From positions 253,768,484 to 253,832,483 of the forward strand of contig CP136064.1 of assembly GCA_032622095.1 (NCBI GenBank): 64,000 bases of DNA, given 5' to 3'. Below, piece by piece: positions 19,921-32,328 of this stretch. The notes beneath the pieces were generated by a model that saw only the letters and a program-made list of their open reading frames with translations, was not told where the DNA came from and did no database searches. Both the position numbers and the translations under genes were made by a program. Origin of the DNA: Siphonodentalium dalli. Its lineage: Eukaryota; Mollusca; Scaphopoda; Gadilida; Siphonodentaliidae. Every line of letters starts with the position of its first letter. The first letter of the stretch is position 1.

Positions 19921-20922
19921 AATTACAATTACCCTTATCCTGCTAGATGTTCTCATATTCAGTGGTACATGTATATCTGCTTGTGCCTGCTGCCTTCTGT
20001 ATAGCTGGTAGAAGCAATGTTGTACAATGTGGGAGCTATTGGTTGATATTTTTATACGAATATACTATAAGCTTTGCTGTTCTTGTTTTAGACACCTTTC
20101 GCATAATGAACGACAACAGATAATTAATATGAATCGTACGTGGCACTTAGTTAGCAACCACACATGCTGTGCCTCAAATGTTCCTTTTATCAGCTAGCTA
20201 CATAACGCTAACAATAATGTATGTAACATCAGACAGTGGTCAAGATGGAGACGACATGACAAGACTTCTCATGGATTGTGCAATCTGGCCCACAAATCCA
20301 AAATGAATTCAGAAACCTTGTTATGACGTCTTCATCGGTTTTCATTAAGCTAACCAACGAAATTGATCCAAATGAATCTAATAGTCCGAAATCACATGGG
20401 AATTCTGTGTCTAAAAGTCTGAAGTAGCTAATTTAACTTTCATCACGATGGCCCATTCCCGATTTCTCGTTTTGGTAATCTCCACACAGTTGCTAATCGG
20501 AAGTCAATTGACAATTTCTCCAAAATCCATACCCGCGATCTGAAAAATCACTGATAGATATATAAAAAAAATCCATGACTTCATTCACCTGCGCCTAAGG
20601 TATAGACAACCACGTACGCCTGCGGTGCGCTGGTGGTTGCTATTATGAACAGGGTACTACGTCACTAAAATTTGTGTTCTATCCATTGTTACGATTACGG
20701 TTTGGGATTTTCAACAAAACTCACAAATACACCATATAGAAATAAGTTTGCGATCGTTTCTCAGTTCATCAATGTGGGAGATGACTCTGAGATTATGTCC
20801 TTATATTACGATCACCATGTGGCCTTTATTTTTATGTATTAGTGGCAGTCAAATCATTCGTCGTCGCGAAGTAAGAGAATCTTGCGAAACACAAATCGCT
20901 AAGCTATGACCTGATAACAGCA
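19921..20922. other. Intergenic DNA, nothing recognised
   Basis: About 1 kb without a supported gene or element. Confidence 0.45.
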
Positions 20923-20930
20923 GAATTATG

Positions 20931-21189
20931 CAAGCCTTGAAATAGTGTGTCTGTCATTTGCAGAATGAGGTCCTCAGAGGGTGAATTTAGTGATGCTACC
21001 CCACATAGCGGGTTAGCATCACCAAATTCACCCTCTGGGAACCTCATTCTGCTGAGGTGTAAGCAGAATGAGGTCCCCAGAGGGTGAATTTGGTGAAGTG
21101 ATGCTAGCGCGCTATGCGGGGTAGCATAACTAAATTCACCCTCTGAGGACCTCATTCTGCAAATGACAGACACACTATTTCAAGACTTG
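20931..21189. mobile_element. CAAGCC-ended hAT-like MITE
   Basis: 259 bp. Ends CAAGCCTTGAAATAGTGTGT...CACTATTTCAAGACTTG; flanks GAATTATG (20923-20930) and GAATTAAG (21190-21197), a 7-of-8 match. Two palindromic modules lie back to back with no long centre. Confidence 0.92.
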
Positions 21190-21401
21190 GAATTAAGTAC
21201 AAAATAATAATGGCACGATGACCCGTAATCCCCTTACTGTGAGTGACAATCACGAATGTCTCACAAGCTGACTCGTGGTCGTCTATCATCGTTCATTATG
21301 CGAAAGGTGTCTATTTGCTTTATCATAGAAGTTTCATTTGTCATAAACATGTAGCCTATTATAAGGGATGCACAAATTTAAAATGTTCACACATTAGTTA
21401 T

Positions 21402-21648
21402 CCCTTTCTATACTAAATACTCACAGACCACTAGTTCCCTTTAGGAAATGTTCAAATAATAAGTTCAACAAAATTACTATATGTTGAACTTATTATCTGA
21501 ACATTTCCCACTGCATTTCCCACCAATTAATAGTATATTTATCTTTTTGTCTGTCTACATTTCTTGAAGACCCCTTCAAATGAATGATATACCATTCCAA
21601 TGTATACTTTCATAACTGATTGGGAGAATCGATTTAGTAAAGAAAGGG
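21402..21648. mobile_element. TTAA-type MITE (family B), piggyBac-like
   Basis: 247 bp. CCCTTTCTATACTAAATACT at the left and GATTTAGTAAAGAAAGGG at the right. Flanks TTAT (21398-21401) and TTAA (21649-21652). Internal hairpin AATAAGTTCAAC...GTTGAACTTATTATCTGAAC. Confidence 0.9.
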
Positions 21649-21689
21649 TTAAACAATAGTACCATTGAAATTCCCTCTTTATCTGTATC

Positions 21690-21925
21690 AATGCAAGATT
21701 GTGCTTTCCCCTAAATTTTCGGAGGACTATTGTAATCAGCTACATCCATCCGTTCGTCCCATTCCTTGTCCAGACATTAATTTCAGTTCATATTATCCTA
21801 TCGAAACGAAACTTGGAACGGGGAATAACCATCACATTATTGAGGTCAAGTTTGATTTTGGTCGCGCCCCAATGATTTTTGATGGAGTTATGTGCATTTT
21901 TTTTTACTTTAATTCACATTGAAAA
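21690..21925 (+). repeat. Diverged hairpin-type interspersed repeat
   Basis: CATCCATCCGTTCGTCCCAT, ATCGAAACGAAACTTGGAAC and TTGAGGTCAAGTTTGATTTT resemble the (TCCG)n plus 'drift' units of the larger elements. No ends are defined. Confidence 0.45.
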
Positions 21926-22117
21926 TAGGGTTACCCAAAGTTGAATGTGCTAACCTTGACGTGCTGGTAAATTAAAAAAAAATGTCCAAAAATTATATTT
22001 GTGCATCCCTGCTTACTCTCATATTTTATCACCAGGAATTTCTACATTAGGAATCACCATAAGCGTTCATTCTACATCAAGATTTATCCCAAGGTGACCT
22101 TACCGTAATGTAACGTA

Positions 22118-22535
22118 AAGATGGTCTATCTCTTCCTATAACAAGTTTGATAGAGTTTCCAGGTTTTAAAATAATAAATATGACTAGCAGACCCCTGTCC
22201 GGAAACGCAAGTATCAATTAATATTGATTTTGTTTATAATTTTCTAATACAATATATACAACGAATTTGGGATATTTTACGGCCCGTGGAAACATGCGGA
22301 GTGCAGCATGCGGGAGATCTCTATCTGAGATCGCCTGAAAGGTTTATGACGGTCTGTCCCAAAAATGGTAATGAAAAAATGTCCCAATTGATTATCACAT
22401 TATATAAGAAAATAACATTATCAAATCAATATTAATTGATGGAAGCATTTCTGGACAGGTGTCTTTGACTCAAATTTATTATTTTGTACTGCTGATACTA
22501 TATAAAACGTGTTTAGGAAGAGATGGACCATCTTT
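22118..22535. repeat. Imperfect palindromic element
   Basis: AGATGGTCTATCTCTTCCT pairs with AGGAAGAGATGGACCATCT, and inside it CCTGTCCGGAAACGC pairs with GCATTTCTGGACAGG. Arms continue with ATCAATTAATATTGAT on both sides. Probably a ~418-bp foldback MITE; no flanking duplication is found. Confidence 0.7.
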
Positions 22536-24111
22536 AACCCCACTAGTGACGACGGTAAACTTTCCCCAAGTTTACATCACTCAAGGAAATGTGAAATTCT
22601 TTGTTATAAGTTACCTTTGGTATGTGTTCCGTCTATTTTTGTTTTCACTAGAAATGAGAACTTTTTTATGTAAAATAAATCAGACTAATCATTGATCATA
22701 TTTAAAAGATAACATGATTGGGATACAATGTAAGACATTGCAATTTATTATCTGCAAGTTGTGGCGATTGCAATTTTATTGAAAGCTTTGTTGGCCATGA
22801 GGCCTTCACCAAAAGTTGTGGTTATTTCTAAGTGAACTTGGAAAATGATACAGCAATTTTTCAAAGCTACTTTTAAAGTTCAAGGCTTACTTTAAACTCA
22901 ACATAAACAAATTTAAGTCCACCCTGATATTTTCAAGTATATGTCATGATCAGAATGCGATGAAACTTTGGGAAAATAATCTTTTATATCTGACTAACGC
23001 ATCTGATAACTAATGATATATTGAGTGACTACATGCTGGAATGAATACCAATTGAATGGGATGAGGCGTATTTCCAAAAATCACAAAATTACCCTTTTCA
23101 CTAAGAGAACATTTTTACGCAAACTGGATATTTGGTCATGTTCAATTTCAGAATTTTCGTTTAACGACATGCCTTGGTACCAAAGAGAGTGCGCAGTCTA
23201 CAAAACTGTGGATAATAACACATAAACGATATGTCATTGTTAGAGGAATTGGCAGTCTCTAGAGACCGAAGCCGCCATCGCACACCGCCGCCGCCAGCCA
23301 TGTTGGCCACAAGCCACCGCCAGCCATATTATCTCTAACGCCAGCCACATGAAGAAATCTCCGCCGCCGGAATTGTAAAATGGCTGAGCCGTACGCATGG
23401 GCTTATATGTCAAGCACAACAGTACTGTGAATCGCATTGCCTATATTTTGGCATACTCGCATGGACACGGCATGGTTGTTATATTATCAGAACACCTAGG
23501 CTATGTTGAATAGACTATTCCATTGCATGCTTTCATACAACTGAATGGGAGCATCCATTCAGTATTGAAGGTGTTAAAGTATAAATTGTTTATTTCGACA
23601 CGACTCAGTATCAGACATCATTGGCATTTGTCCATATATGCACATAACCTGTAGAAGACAATAGAAAATAGTTTGAAGTATTATATCATTACTATCGGAT
23701 TCATCATTCAATGATACATGCATATATATCCCAAGATGCCAGTGATGATCTAGCAGTCTGAAGTCGACAGAAGTCCTAATGTAACTTATGCCGATTAGAT
23801 GGGAAACTACATATATAGTACATCCATGCCAGTCCTTTGTGTAATTTCGCCATAATGGAAAAGCCCAACACAAAAAGAGCACATGTGGTCTGGAATTCTA
23901 CCGGTTCACCACAAACGCTAAAACAAACGGCGTATATAACTGGGAATTAGGAAAATTTCGGAATTAAAATAAGCTGAATGATAACCTTTCAGCCATATTT
24001 TGTCAGCCATGAACGTCGCTACTGAGCCGGCTTAGCTAATATAGAAATTGGTTGAGCCAGCCGCAAAAACTATTTGTCGTGGCTTCGGGGTCTAGCAGTC
24101 TCAATGACAGT
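22536..24111. other. Intergenic DNA, no gene recognised
   Basis: Includes a GCC-rich stretch at 23260-23370 (CGCCGCCGCCAGCC, GCCACCGCCAGCC) and a degraded family B end (CCATTCAGTATTGAAGGTGTTAA) at 23556-23577. Confidence 0.45.
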
Positions 24112-24119
24112 ATTAAATC

Positions 24120-24270
24120 CAAGCCTTGAAATAGGGTGTCTGTTATTTGCAGAATAAGGTCCCCAGAGGGTGAATTTAGTGATGCTACCCCGCATAGCGG
24201 GGTAGCATCACTAAATTCACCCTCTGGGGACCTCATTCTGCAATTGACAGAGACCCTATTTCAAGGCTTG
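24120..24270. mobile_element. CAAGCC-ended hAT-like MITE, minimal form
   Basis: 151 bp, almost perfect palindrome centred on CTACCCCGCATAGCGGGGTA. Perfect 8-bp target duplication ATTAAATC (24112-24119, 24271-24278). Its high symmetry and intact duplication suggest that it is among the youngest copies. Confidence 0.95.
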
Positions 24271-24611
24271 ATTAAATCCAGTGTAAATTCTTTACAATGA
24301 AGGAATGGTGCCTCAATTAAAGTCTTGTTGTAACACGGGCCGGCGATGATAAATATGAAGTATATTGCATGCATCAATGATTGCTACCAATGAAACGTTT
24401 ATCTATACCTTTCTGGGAAATATGCTATTAGTCGACTTGGAGATTGCTAATCGATTATCGTCGAAATTCTAGTCTATGTCAATTAATTGTTTTTACACTA
24501 GTGGGAACTTACTTATTTTGAGGTGTTTATTTACTTTGCCACATTCCCAGGATGGAAATAATCTGATGATCACTAAATATTGTACTAATATACAGACATA
24601 AAGGGGTATCT

Positions 24612-24866
24612 CCATTTATACTCATCAGAATATATACAAGAAATGAATGAATTTGAGCCATGGATAGTGCAAAATACACTTATGCGCTCTATGAATGGTG
24701 TTTAGACAACATGGTAATTATAATGAAAATGAGTTTATGAGTCATAAATTCAAATTCATTATAATTACCATGTTGTCTGCATCGTTCATAGAATACATGA
24801 CTGTATTTTGCACTCATCCATGGCTCAAATTCATTTCTTGTATATATTCCGTTGAGTATAAAAGGA
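24612..24866. repeat. Palindromic foldback element
   Basis: TTTATACTCATCAGAATATATACAAG at the left (positions 24615-24640) pairs with the segment ending GAGTATAAA at the right. Inner arms share GAATTTGAGCCATGGAT and ACATGGTAATTATAATGAAA. The loop is near 24735. No target duplication is defined. Confidence 0.85.
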
Positions 24867-25432
24867 AACGGTCCCATACATTACTGGATTTAGGGTACAG
24901 TTACCAATGTGATACAAATTTATCGCCTCAAAAGGATTTCATGGGTGTCATACTCGCCCTTGAAGTTACCTTCTATGCATCTATGATAGAATTACAAGAT
25001 GCCAAACAACATACACATGTGCTGTATTATTTCTCTACATACTTTTTATGAGATCTCATCTCATTGTCTTCTCTTGTTGAAATAGAATTTAAATCACATC
25101 ATTTATATTTTCATTTGTTCCTTTATGTAAAATCTATTGTCTTGACAAATTAATAAATTATCATAAAATCAGAACCAAGAGTTTACTTTTGATATGAAAT
25201 CGCCCAGCAGTTGGTTAATAATCATTTGTAAGTCATCATACATTCATTATTCCTGGTAGCCGGCAAGTCTATATTTTTTTAATTTGGTGTGAATGAAAGA
25301 ATGGGTGAATGAGCACCAACACAACTTTATCCCTGTGTCCAACATGTTACATGTCTCAAAGTGAAAAAAATGTGAGTTGCAGATGAAAATTCCGACAGGA
25401 TGGGGTACACAATAAATTTCACGAATCTGGAT
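24867..25432. other. Intergenic DNA, nothing recognised
   Basis: No supported feature up to the edge of the large palindrome. Confidence 0.45.
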
Positions 25433-25574
25433 TAGTCCAGGAGATATTGGTCGACCTCTGCACCCCCCCCCCCCCCCAGGACTCAACTTCACCCAACTAA
25501 TTTTCTTCCTTAAGGTCTCCTATAATTTTGTTCACTTGTTAACAAGAAAAAAAAGTGGCCGCAGAGACTCCAGA

Positions 25575-26640
25575 CAAGATGGCGGCCATCATGGCGGCCA
25601 TTTTTTTAAAATGCACCATGTCTCTTTGATCGCCGTTATAGTAAAGATGATATCACATGCGGTCTTGTTTTCAGCTCGATTCGTTATGCTAATATACAGC
25701 CCTTACAAATTAGCCAAAATTCCGACACCAGAATCCAATATGGCGGCCAAGATGGCCGCCGAAATGTGAAAATATGCTATTATTCTGACATGTTACCACC
25801 TTTCGTTTGTCTCTGTGTGAAAATATTGGCATCTTTGCGTCATGTTATACATTTATCATATAGAGGAGTCATTTTCGACCACATGGGGACCATAATATAC
25901 ATTCATTGCGGGATTTTTTTGTCCGATATCACGTTTTCCCAAATGCCGGTATAATAGGTCAAAGCCGAATCTACGTTAATAACGCGATGTAATGTTTCGA
26001 ATCAATGAATGTTATTGCTATTATAACAACACCCATACATATATATGTGCAGGAGATACTCGAGCTATGATTCCTCTTATACCTGAGTTGAGGAATATTT
26101 ACCCAAATCCAAGATGGCGGCCAAAATGGCCACCAGAAATAAAAAATCGCCGAAAATCTCCGATTTTAACATCAGTGAGCATTATTGTCATGAAAACTCC
26201 ACACCTGCTTACTATTGTGAGTTGGAAACACTTAGGCGAAGAACTTTCCTTGTACCATATCCAAATAAAAGTGCCCCAAATCCAAAATGGCACCCACAAT
26301 GGCGGACAGATTTGGAAAAATCACCGAAATTCCCTCATATTCACATCATTGGGCATTATTGTCAAGACAACTCCACCCATGCTTACAGTTGAGTTGGAAA
26401 TACTGAGGTAAAGTTATTACCTTACATCTCATGCAAGAAATTGTTTTCTAAATCGTAGATGGCGGCCAAAATGGCGACCGAAATTTGAAAACAAGTCTAC
26501 ATTCCTTTACTTTCTTACGATGGGCGTTATTGTTTCGCGATTTCTATCCACCATTACATGTTGATATGGAATAGTGACATGAAGTATTCATTAGGGTTTG
26601 GCAATTGATACTCACAGCCAAGATCGCTGCTAAATTGGCG
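25575..26640 (+). repeat. Array of ATGGCGGCC-type motifs in left arm
   Basis: CAAGATGGCGGCC or close variants occur near 25577, 25740, 26114, 26286, 26458 and 26622, mostly 163-172 bp apart, each followed by related sequence (GGGCATTATTGTCAAGACAA, then GAGTTGGAAATACTGAGG). These are degenerate tandem units of the element's subterminal region. The mirror array is in the right arm, 29225-30290. Confidence 0.8.
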
Positions 26641-29224
26641 GCTACAAATTGAAAAGAAATCGATATTTTCACATCTTAATTTCAACTTTTTGTCATAATA
26701 TCGGTATGTATGGACGAAACTGTACATACACCATCTACTACATGTAGTTCAACTTGAAGGTATCAAAACGCATAACATAGCTCGTATCCTTCTGGAAAGA
26801 TGAAAACCACAATTAATATCGCGATGTGGCATTTCGGAATCCATTCCCCACTTAGCGCCGATAATGGCCGTAAGCGTAGGTGCGCCGAATAGTTATATCA
26901 GAACAATTACCTGATAACAGATTCTGATTTGCCACGTCACGTTCATAATTATCTGGACCAGCTTCCATTTCTTTGTCTGATAAATCTAGGTAGCTCACAC
27001 CGACAAAGTATTCACCACTTCCTGGGAGTAGGGTCCCTCTAATCATAACGTTTCAAACAATTCATTTTCTGGTGTCTAGCTTACGATTTTAAATATTTGC
27101 TCAATATATTTGTGCGTCATCTTGAACTATGAAGGCATATGACCGATGAGTATACAAGCTTACATAAGGTCATCTCTATGTATGTGTCTCATACCATATG
27201 GGGATAACGACATGTACACCTGGCGAACCAGTTAGCTAGTCACTTCTCAATAGATGGTTCGTCAACTCACCAACTCAGCGAACGTATTGGCATATGTGGA
27301 CAACTTCGACAGTGTTTCGAAGGTTGCTAGCTGTCTCATTCCCTTGGACAGATGTCTATATGCTAAGGAGAAGACCATAGTGTAGACTACCACACTTCTT
27401 GACCATGATCCGAAGCAACCTGTGTGACGTCCCGCATTTGTCTCGTCGAATATCTCCCAACAGAGAGGAACAATGCTCGCGGTGCTAGTTTATGGACATG
27501 CGCCATGATAGTGGGAATGAAATGGGCCACGGTATACACTACCCCTACACCTGGTGCATGTTTAAGATATAGAATGTCATGCGTGTCGGTTTTATTTGGT
27601 GTGGTAAGATTGTATTTCCACATCCGTTTCGAAGCCTTTCTGATTCAACTACGTACATTTTTGTCTGGGTAATACTATGCTAGCCTCCCTCAAAACAGTC
27701 GGATGGACTGAAGGATAATGTCTTTATAGCATGAATGTATGCGTTTTTTGTTATCCTCTCTCAGGGTTAGTGTTAGTATGTTGGCGGTATTATTCAAGAA
27801 AATGTCAGGAACGGTGGTGCATTTATTTCACTATGTATTTAAAGAACAATTTACAGTCTCGATGGCAATGGCTGTGGACGTTGGGAAACGCGACCTTTAT
27901 GGTCATATAGCTTTATATATATAACTTTAGAATATAGCAGTTAATGTCTCATGCAGGAAAATGTTCCCAATGGTGATGTTACCAAGAAATCACTTGGTGT
28001 ACCAACGTTTGTTGAACTGAATACAAGAACATTTGTACTTTCTTGAACCATACCACCCAGCGTGAGTATGACATATCAAACTATCAAAGGTATTGCCTTC
28101 AAGACTATACTCCAGTCTTTGTGGCGCTTATATAGCAGTAGCCAATGGCACACGCCTGGTCCAGCTGTTTAAGAACGGCTTCCAAACGGATGGGATCATA
28201 CAATCTTAGCATACAAGGAAAGCAAAGCCACACATGAGATCCTTTCTGAATCTAAAACATAACAAAATAAGGGGCGGTGCAGTCATGGTCCAATTTCATT
28301 TCCACTATCATGACACATACCCACAAACTAGCACCGTGTGTATTGTTATCATCTGCTTGGATCTGTTCGGTTAGATGATTGCTGGACGCCAACAAGCTTG
28401 TTCTTATGATCATGTTCAAGGAGTTTGGGTATATCATGCATTATGGTCTTCTACGCCTTAGCAGAAATGCATCCGTCAAATGTCGGGCTTTCAACATTCG
28501 AAGCCATATTCAGAAGTTGTCCGGGTACGTCAGTGCATTAGATGAGTATGCGAATTGATGAACCATATATTGGGAAGTGGCTGTTTGGGAAGATCACCAG
28601 GTGTACACGTTGTTATCCCCATTGGGCCACCAAAGCTGACAATACGCAGATAGATAGGTCCTTCTGAAAGCTAGTATACTCATCGACCGAATACCTTTCT
28701 AGTGTATCGCACAAGATGACGCCTATACCCCATATGTAGCATCTGAATTATACCATAAGCTATACCACGAATGAAGCTCGCTAAGAATTCCAAGCTTTCG
28801 AAACAAACACGTGAGCTGGACACCGGCATATGTATTGTTTGAAACATTCCGATTAGTGGGACCCTTCTACAAAGAAGTGTAGAAAACTGTTGTTGTGAGC
28901 GAGATAGATTAATCTGACGAAGAGACGGAAACGGGTCTAGATCATGCTGAATGTGGCAATTCAGAATAAGCTCAGTTACTGTTGTTTTGATTCTTGGAAG
29001 TCATAATATGACTATTCGGCGCACCTATATACGGTTACGTCCAGTATGAGCCCTTAGTGGAGAATGGATTTTGAAATGCCACATCGCGATTGTGGGTTTT
29101 CATCATTCCAAAAGGCTACGACTTACATTGGAACTAGTATATGGCTTATATTATGTACCGTTTCGTCTATACAAATCGATATTATGACAAAAGTTGAAAT
29201 TAGTATGTGATAATATCGGCTTCT

Positions 29225-30290
29225 TTTCAATTTCTGGCCGCCAGTTTGGCCGCCATTTTGACTGTGAGTATCAATTGCCAAACCCTAATGAATAATTCAT
29301 ACATATCAACATGTAATGGTGGGTAGAAATCGCGAAACAATAACGCCCATCCTAAGAAAGTAAAGGAATGTAGGCGTATTTTCAAATTTCGGTCGCCATT
29401 TTGGCCGCCATCTTCGATTTGGAAAACCATTTCTTGCTTGAGATGTAAGGTAATTACTTCACCTCAGTATTTCCAACTCAACTGTAAGCATGGATGGAGT
29501 TGTCTCGACAATAATGCCCAATGATGTGAATATGAGGGAATGTCGGTGATTTTTCCAAATCTGTCCGCCATTGTGGGCGCCATTTTGGATTTGGGGTACT
29601 TTTATTTGGATATGGTACAAGGAAAGTTCTTGGCCTAGGTGTTTCCAACTCACAATAGTAAGCAGGTGTGGAGTTTTCATGACAATAATGCTCACTGATG
29701 TTAAAATCGGCGATTTTTTATTTCTGGTGGCCATTTTGGCCGCCATCTTGGATTTGGGTAAATATTCCTCAACTCAGGTATAAGAGGAATCATAGCTGGG
29801 GTATCTCCTGCACATATATATGTATGGTTGTTGTTATAATAGCAATAACATTCATTGATTCGAAACATTACATCGCGTTATTAACTTAGATTCGGCTTTG
29901 ACCTATTATACCGGCATTTGGGAAAACGTGATATCGGACAAAAATATCCCGCAATGAATGTATATTATGGTCCCCATGTGGTCGAAAATGACTCCTCTAT
30001 ATGATAAATGTATAACATGACGCAAAGATGCCAATATGTTCCCACAGAGACAAACGAAAGGTGGTAACATGTCAGAAAAATAGCATATTTTCACATTTCG
30101 GCGGCCATCTTGGCCGCCATATTGGATTCTGGTGTCGGATTTTTGGCTAATTTGTAAGGGCTGTATATTAGCATAACGAATCGAGTTGAAAACAAGACCG
30201 CATGTGATATCATCTTTACTATAACGGCGATCAAATAGACATGGTGCATTTAAAAAAAATGGCCGCTATGATGGACGCCATCTTGTCTGG
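29225..30290 (-). repeat. Array of ATGGCGGCC-type motifs in right arm
   Basis: Reverse-complement counterpart of the left-arm array: GGCCGCCATCTTGG or variants near 29240, 29400, 29570, 29735, 30105 and 30270. Confidence 0.8.
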
Positions 30291-30425
30291 AGTCTCTGCG
30301 GCCACTTTTTTTTCTTGTTAATAAGTGAAAAAAATTAGAGGATACCTTAAGGAAGAAAATTAGTGGGGTGAAGTTGAGTCCTGGGGGGGGGGGGGTGCAG
30401 AGGTCGACCAATATCTCCTGGACTA

Positions 30426-31370
30426 GATAGACCTAATTTCTAGAAATAATTATAAACTGCAATAGTTTATAAATAAACAACTGCTCAACAGGGGACAGAC
30501 ACATCTACTATAGTCAATGAAAGTAACAACAGTTGTACCGTTCTACATCTGTTTTGTGAAATTAACATCTGCGTTTAGCAAGCACATCAATCGGCATTGT
30601 CAATATCACTGTCTTTATGAGCTCTTCAGTCTCCAAGATTGTGGAAGCTGCAAGACTGCATGAATTATTGTGTCTACTTGTGTACCATGACATCTCCCCC
30701 ACCCTGTATATATCAACAGCCTCCCCCTGCTCATGACAAAAAACACTGTTCATCGATTTGACATTATTTTATCCCGAATTGGTGAGAAAAAAATTGTTTA
30801 GGTTTTATTTCCGAGGTGAGAACGTTTTTCTTTTAGAATAATTATTTCATTGCAAGCAAAACTTTTAGTTATTTTAATTCAAGTCAACCAGAGTCAACAC
30901 TATATTTTCTACTTATTTGGTTTCTATGGTGAGGAAAATAAACGTTGCTCGAGTCAGGGTGCGCATGTTCGGGCATGGATATCTCCCCCTCACCCAGCAG
31001 CCTACCTATGGCAAAAAATCAGCAATAATTTTATGCTTGTGTTGGTCTATATACATTCATGAAACAGCAATGAATGCATATTTTCTGAGAAAACATTGCA
31101 TGAGTCATGCATGCTTGGAAAGGGGGGGGGGGGCAGCGTCCAGTCCCAGCAGTCTACCTATGGCAAACAAATAGAGACCCCACACACTGTTTCATGACCA
31201 TATAGACAAAAAAAACCAGAATATCTTGCTGTTTGTTTTGCCATATGTAAGCTGCTGGGGGGGGGGGGGGGGGGGTCCAGGCATGTACATCTTCCCCCAC
31301 CCCTTCCCAAGCCTGACTCAGAAAAAGTGTATTTCTCGCTGTTTGATGACTATATAAACCAAAATAAATA
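30426..31370. other. Intergenic DNA with long G tracts
   Basis: G12 at 31122-31133 and G19 at 31257-31275, each followed by similar text (CAGCAGTCTACCTATGGCAA, CAGCAGCCTACCTATGGCAA) repeated near 30995, 31150 and, reversed, 31240. This indicates a small local repeat. No gene is seen. Confidence 0.5.
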
Positions 31371-31374
31371 GAAC

Positions 31375-31925
31375 TAGAGGTCACCCCAAGGATCCATATG
31401 AAATTTGGTGACTGTCAGATGAGGGATGTGGCCTGTAGGGTGTGTCAAAGGATGTGGTAATAAAAAGAGTAAAATAGAAGATGGCCGCTCCCATCTAGAG
31501 GTGACCCCAAATATGCCTGTAAATTTTCAAAACACTTCCCCAATAATTGTGGTCTGCATGGTGTGCCGATGGATTCATTTGGAGATATCTTTGAGCTATT
31601 GCCATGGCTTTGTCGTCCATCGTCCGTGTGTATGTGCGTGATTCGTCAACAATTTCCTTTAGCACGGGCTACAGGTGGTACCTTTGGTCGGATCTATATA
31701 AAATTTGTCACAGCTGTTGACATTGACATGCAGATGGGAACGAGTCATTTTGGGGTCATTCGGAAAAAAACATGGCCGCCAGTGGCCATCTTGGATTTCA
31801 AAATTCAATCCATTAGCAGGGGCTACAGGTCCTACTGTTCGTCTGATCAACATGAAATTTGTCATGGATGTTAATATTGACATGTAGATGGGAACGAGTC
31901 ATTTTGGGGTCATTCGGCAAGCGGA
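31375..31925 (+). repeat. Interspersed repeat with ~154-bp units
   Basis: GATGGGAACGAGTCATTTTG occurs at 31734 and 31888 (154 bp apart). Surrounding text GGGGCTACAGGT, ACATGAAATTTGTCA and GGCCATCTTGGATTTCAAAA is shared with 8518-8890. It is of the same general hairpin/tandem class. Confidence 0.65.
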
Positions 31926-31959
31926 TTATAGACAAAGAAGCCCTGTTCTATACCACATA

Positions 31960-32328
31960 ATGGGTCTCCCCGAAGAACTGTATTGTGCAATACTAGAAGT
32001 GGGCTTCTGCGCCGTAAACACAAAAATCCCGCCGGCCTTTACCCTTGGCACATGTATGTCAATTATCGATTTGGCAAGACATTCCCTCGACCTGTGGCGA
32101 AGTGATGAGAGGGAGATCTTCCACTTTGCGAAGGAAGTCCTTACATTTTCGGACTCAACAAACCTATGGGTCGAGATTAAACGTCTTCCTGATGTGGCTC
32201 CACCACTCGGGGATGTCTGTTGGCGACTCGTGACTCTGCTTGAATACCCGAAGAGCTCGAAAGCAATGAACAAAAAGCTTGCAAATACGGCAATGGACAA
32301 GATTGCATCGTATTCAGCCCTTTTTTGA
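31960..32328 (+). pseudogene. Unrecognised coding fragment
   Basis: An open frame from MGLPEELYCAILEVGF (ATG near 31960) runs ~120 residues through AFTLGTCMSIIDLARHSLDL, REIFHFAKEVLTFSDS, LPDVAPPLGDVCWRLVTLLE and KLANTAMDKIASY, and ends at a TGA at 32326. Its base composition is clearly more GC-rich than the AT-rich flanks and its residue pattern looks like real protein, so it probably derives from a gene or a mobile element. I do not recognise the family. The next frame (32315 on) is an integrase-like fragment, so the two may be parts of one decayed element. No promoter, splice site or full-length context is visible. Confidence 0.5.

Larger units (their letters stand above)
25433..30425. mobile_element. 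5-kb palindromic element with long inverted arms
   Basis: TAGTCCAGGAGATATTGG at the left end is complemented by CCAATATCTCCTGGACTA at the right end. The outer arms, 25433 to ~26850 and ~29060 to 30425, match at roughly 95% by eye, with small indels such as a 13-bp gap near 26150. The inner 2.2 kb is also an inverted repeat but much more diverged, with patches such as TAGGTGCGCCGAATAGT, GATGAGTATAC, GGTGCTAGTTT and ATGATAGTGG in both halves, symmetric about ~27920. GAT flanks both ends (possible 3-bp target duplication), and TA would also fit. No intact transposase frame is seen; inner halves have coding-like patches full of stops. It could be a long-TIR DNA transposon or an inverted duplication. 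Confidence 0.85.

Noticed and set aside
23260-23370. GCC-rich stretch as a possible coding exon
   Set aside because: The codon pattern is simple-sequence (GCC/GCCACC) and no acceptor/donor pair with a consistent frame was found.
24695-25051. 118-residue frame
   Set aside because: The first half lies in a foldback palindrome; the second half has no family pattern and no splice or expression evidence.
26099-29783. Frames of 60-139 residues in both palindrome arms
   Set aside because: They occur in mirrored positions in the arms and consist of translated ~170-bp subterminal units; no known domain.
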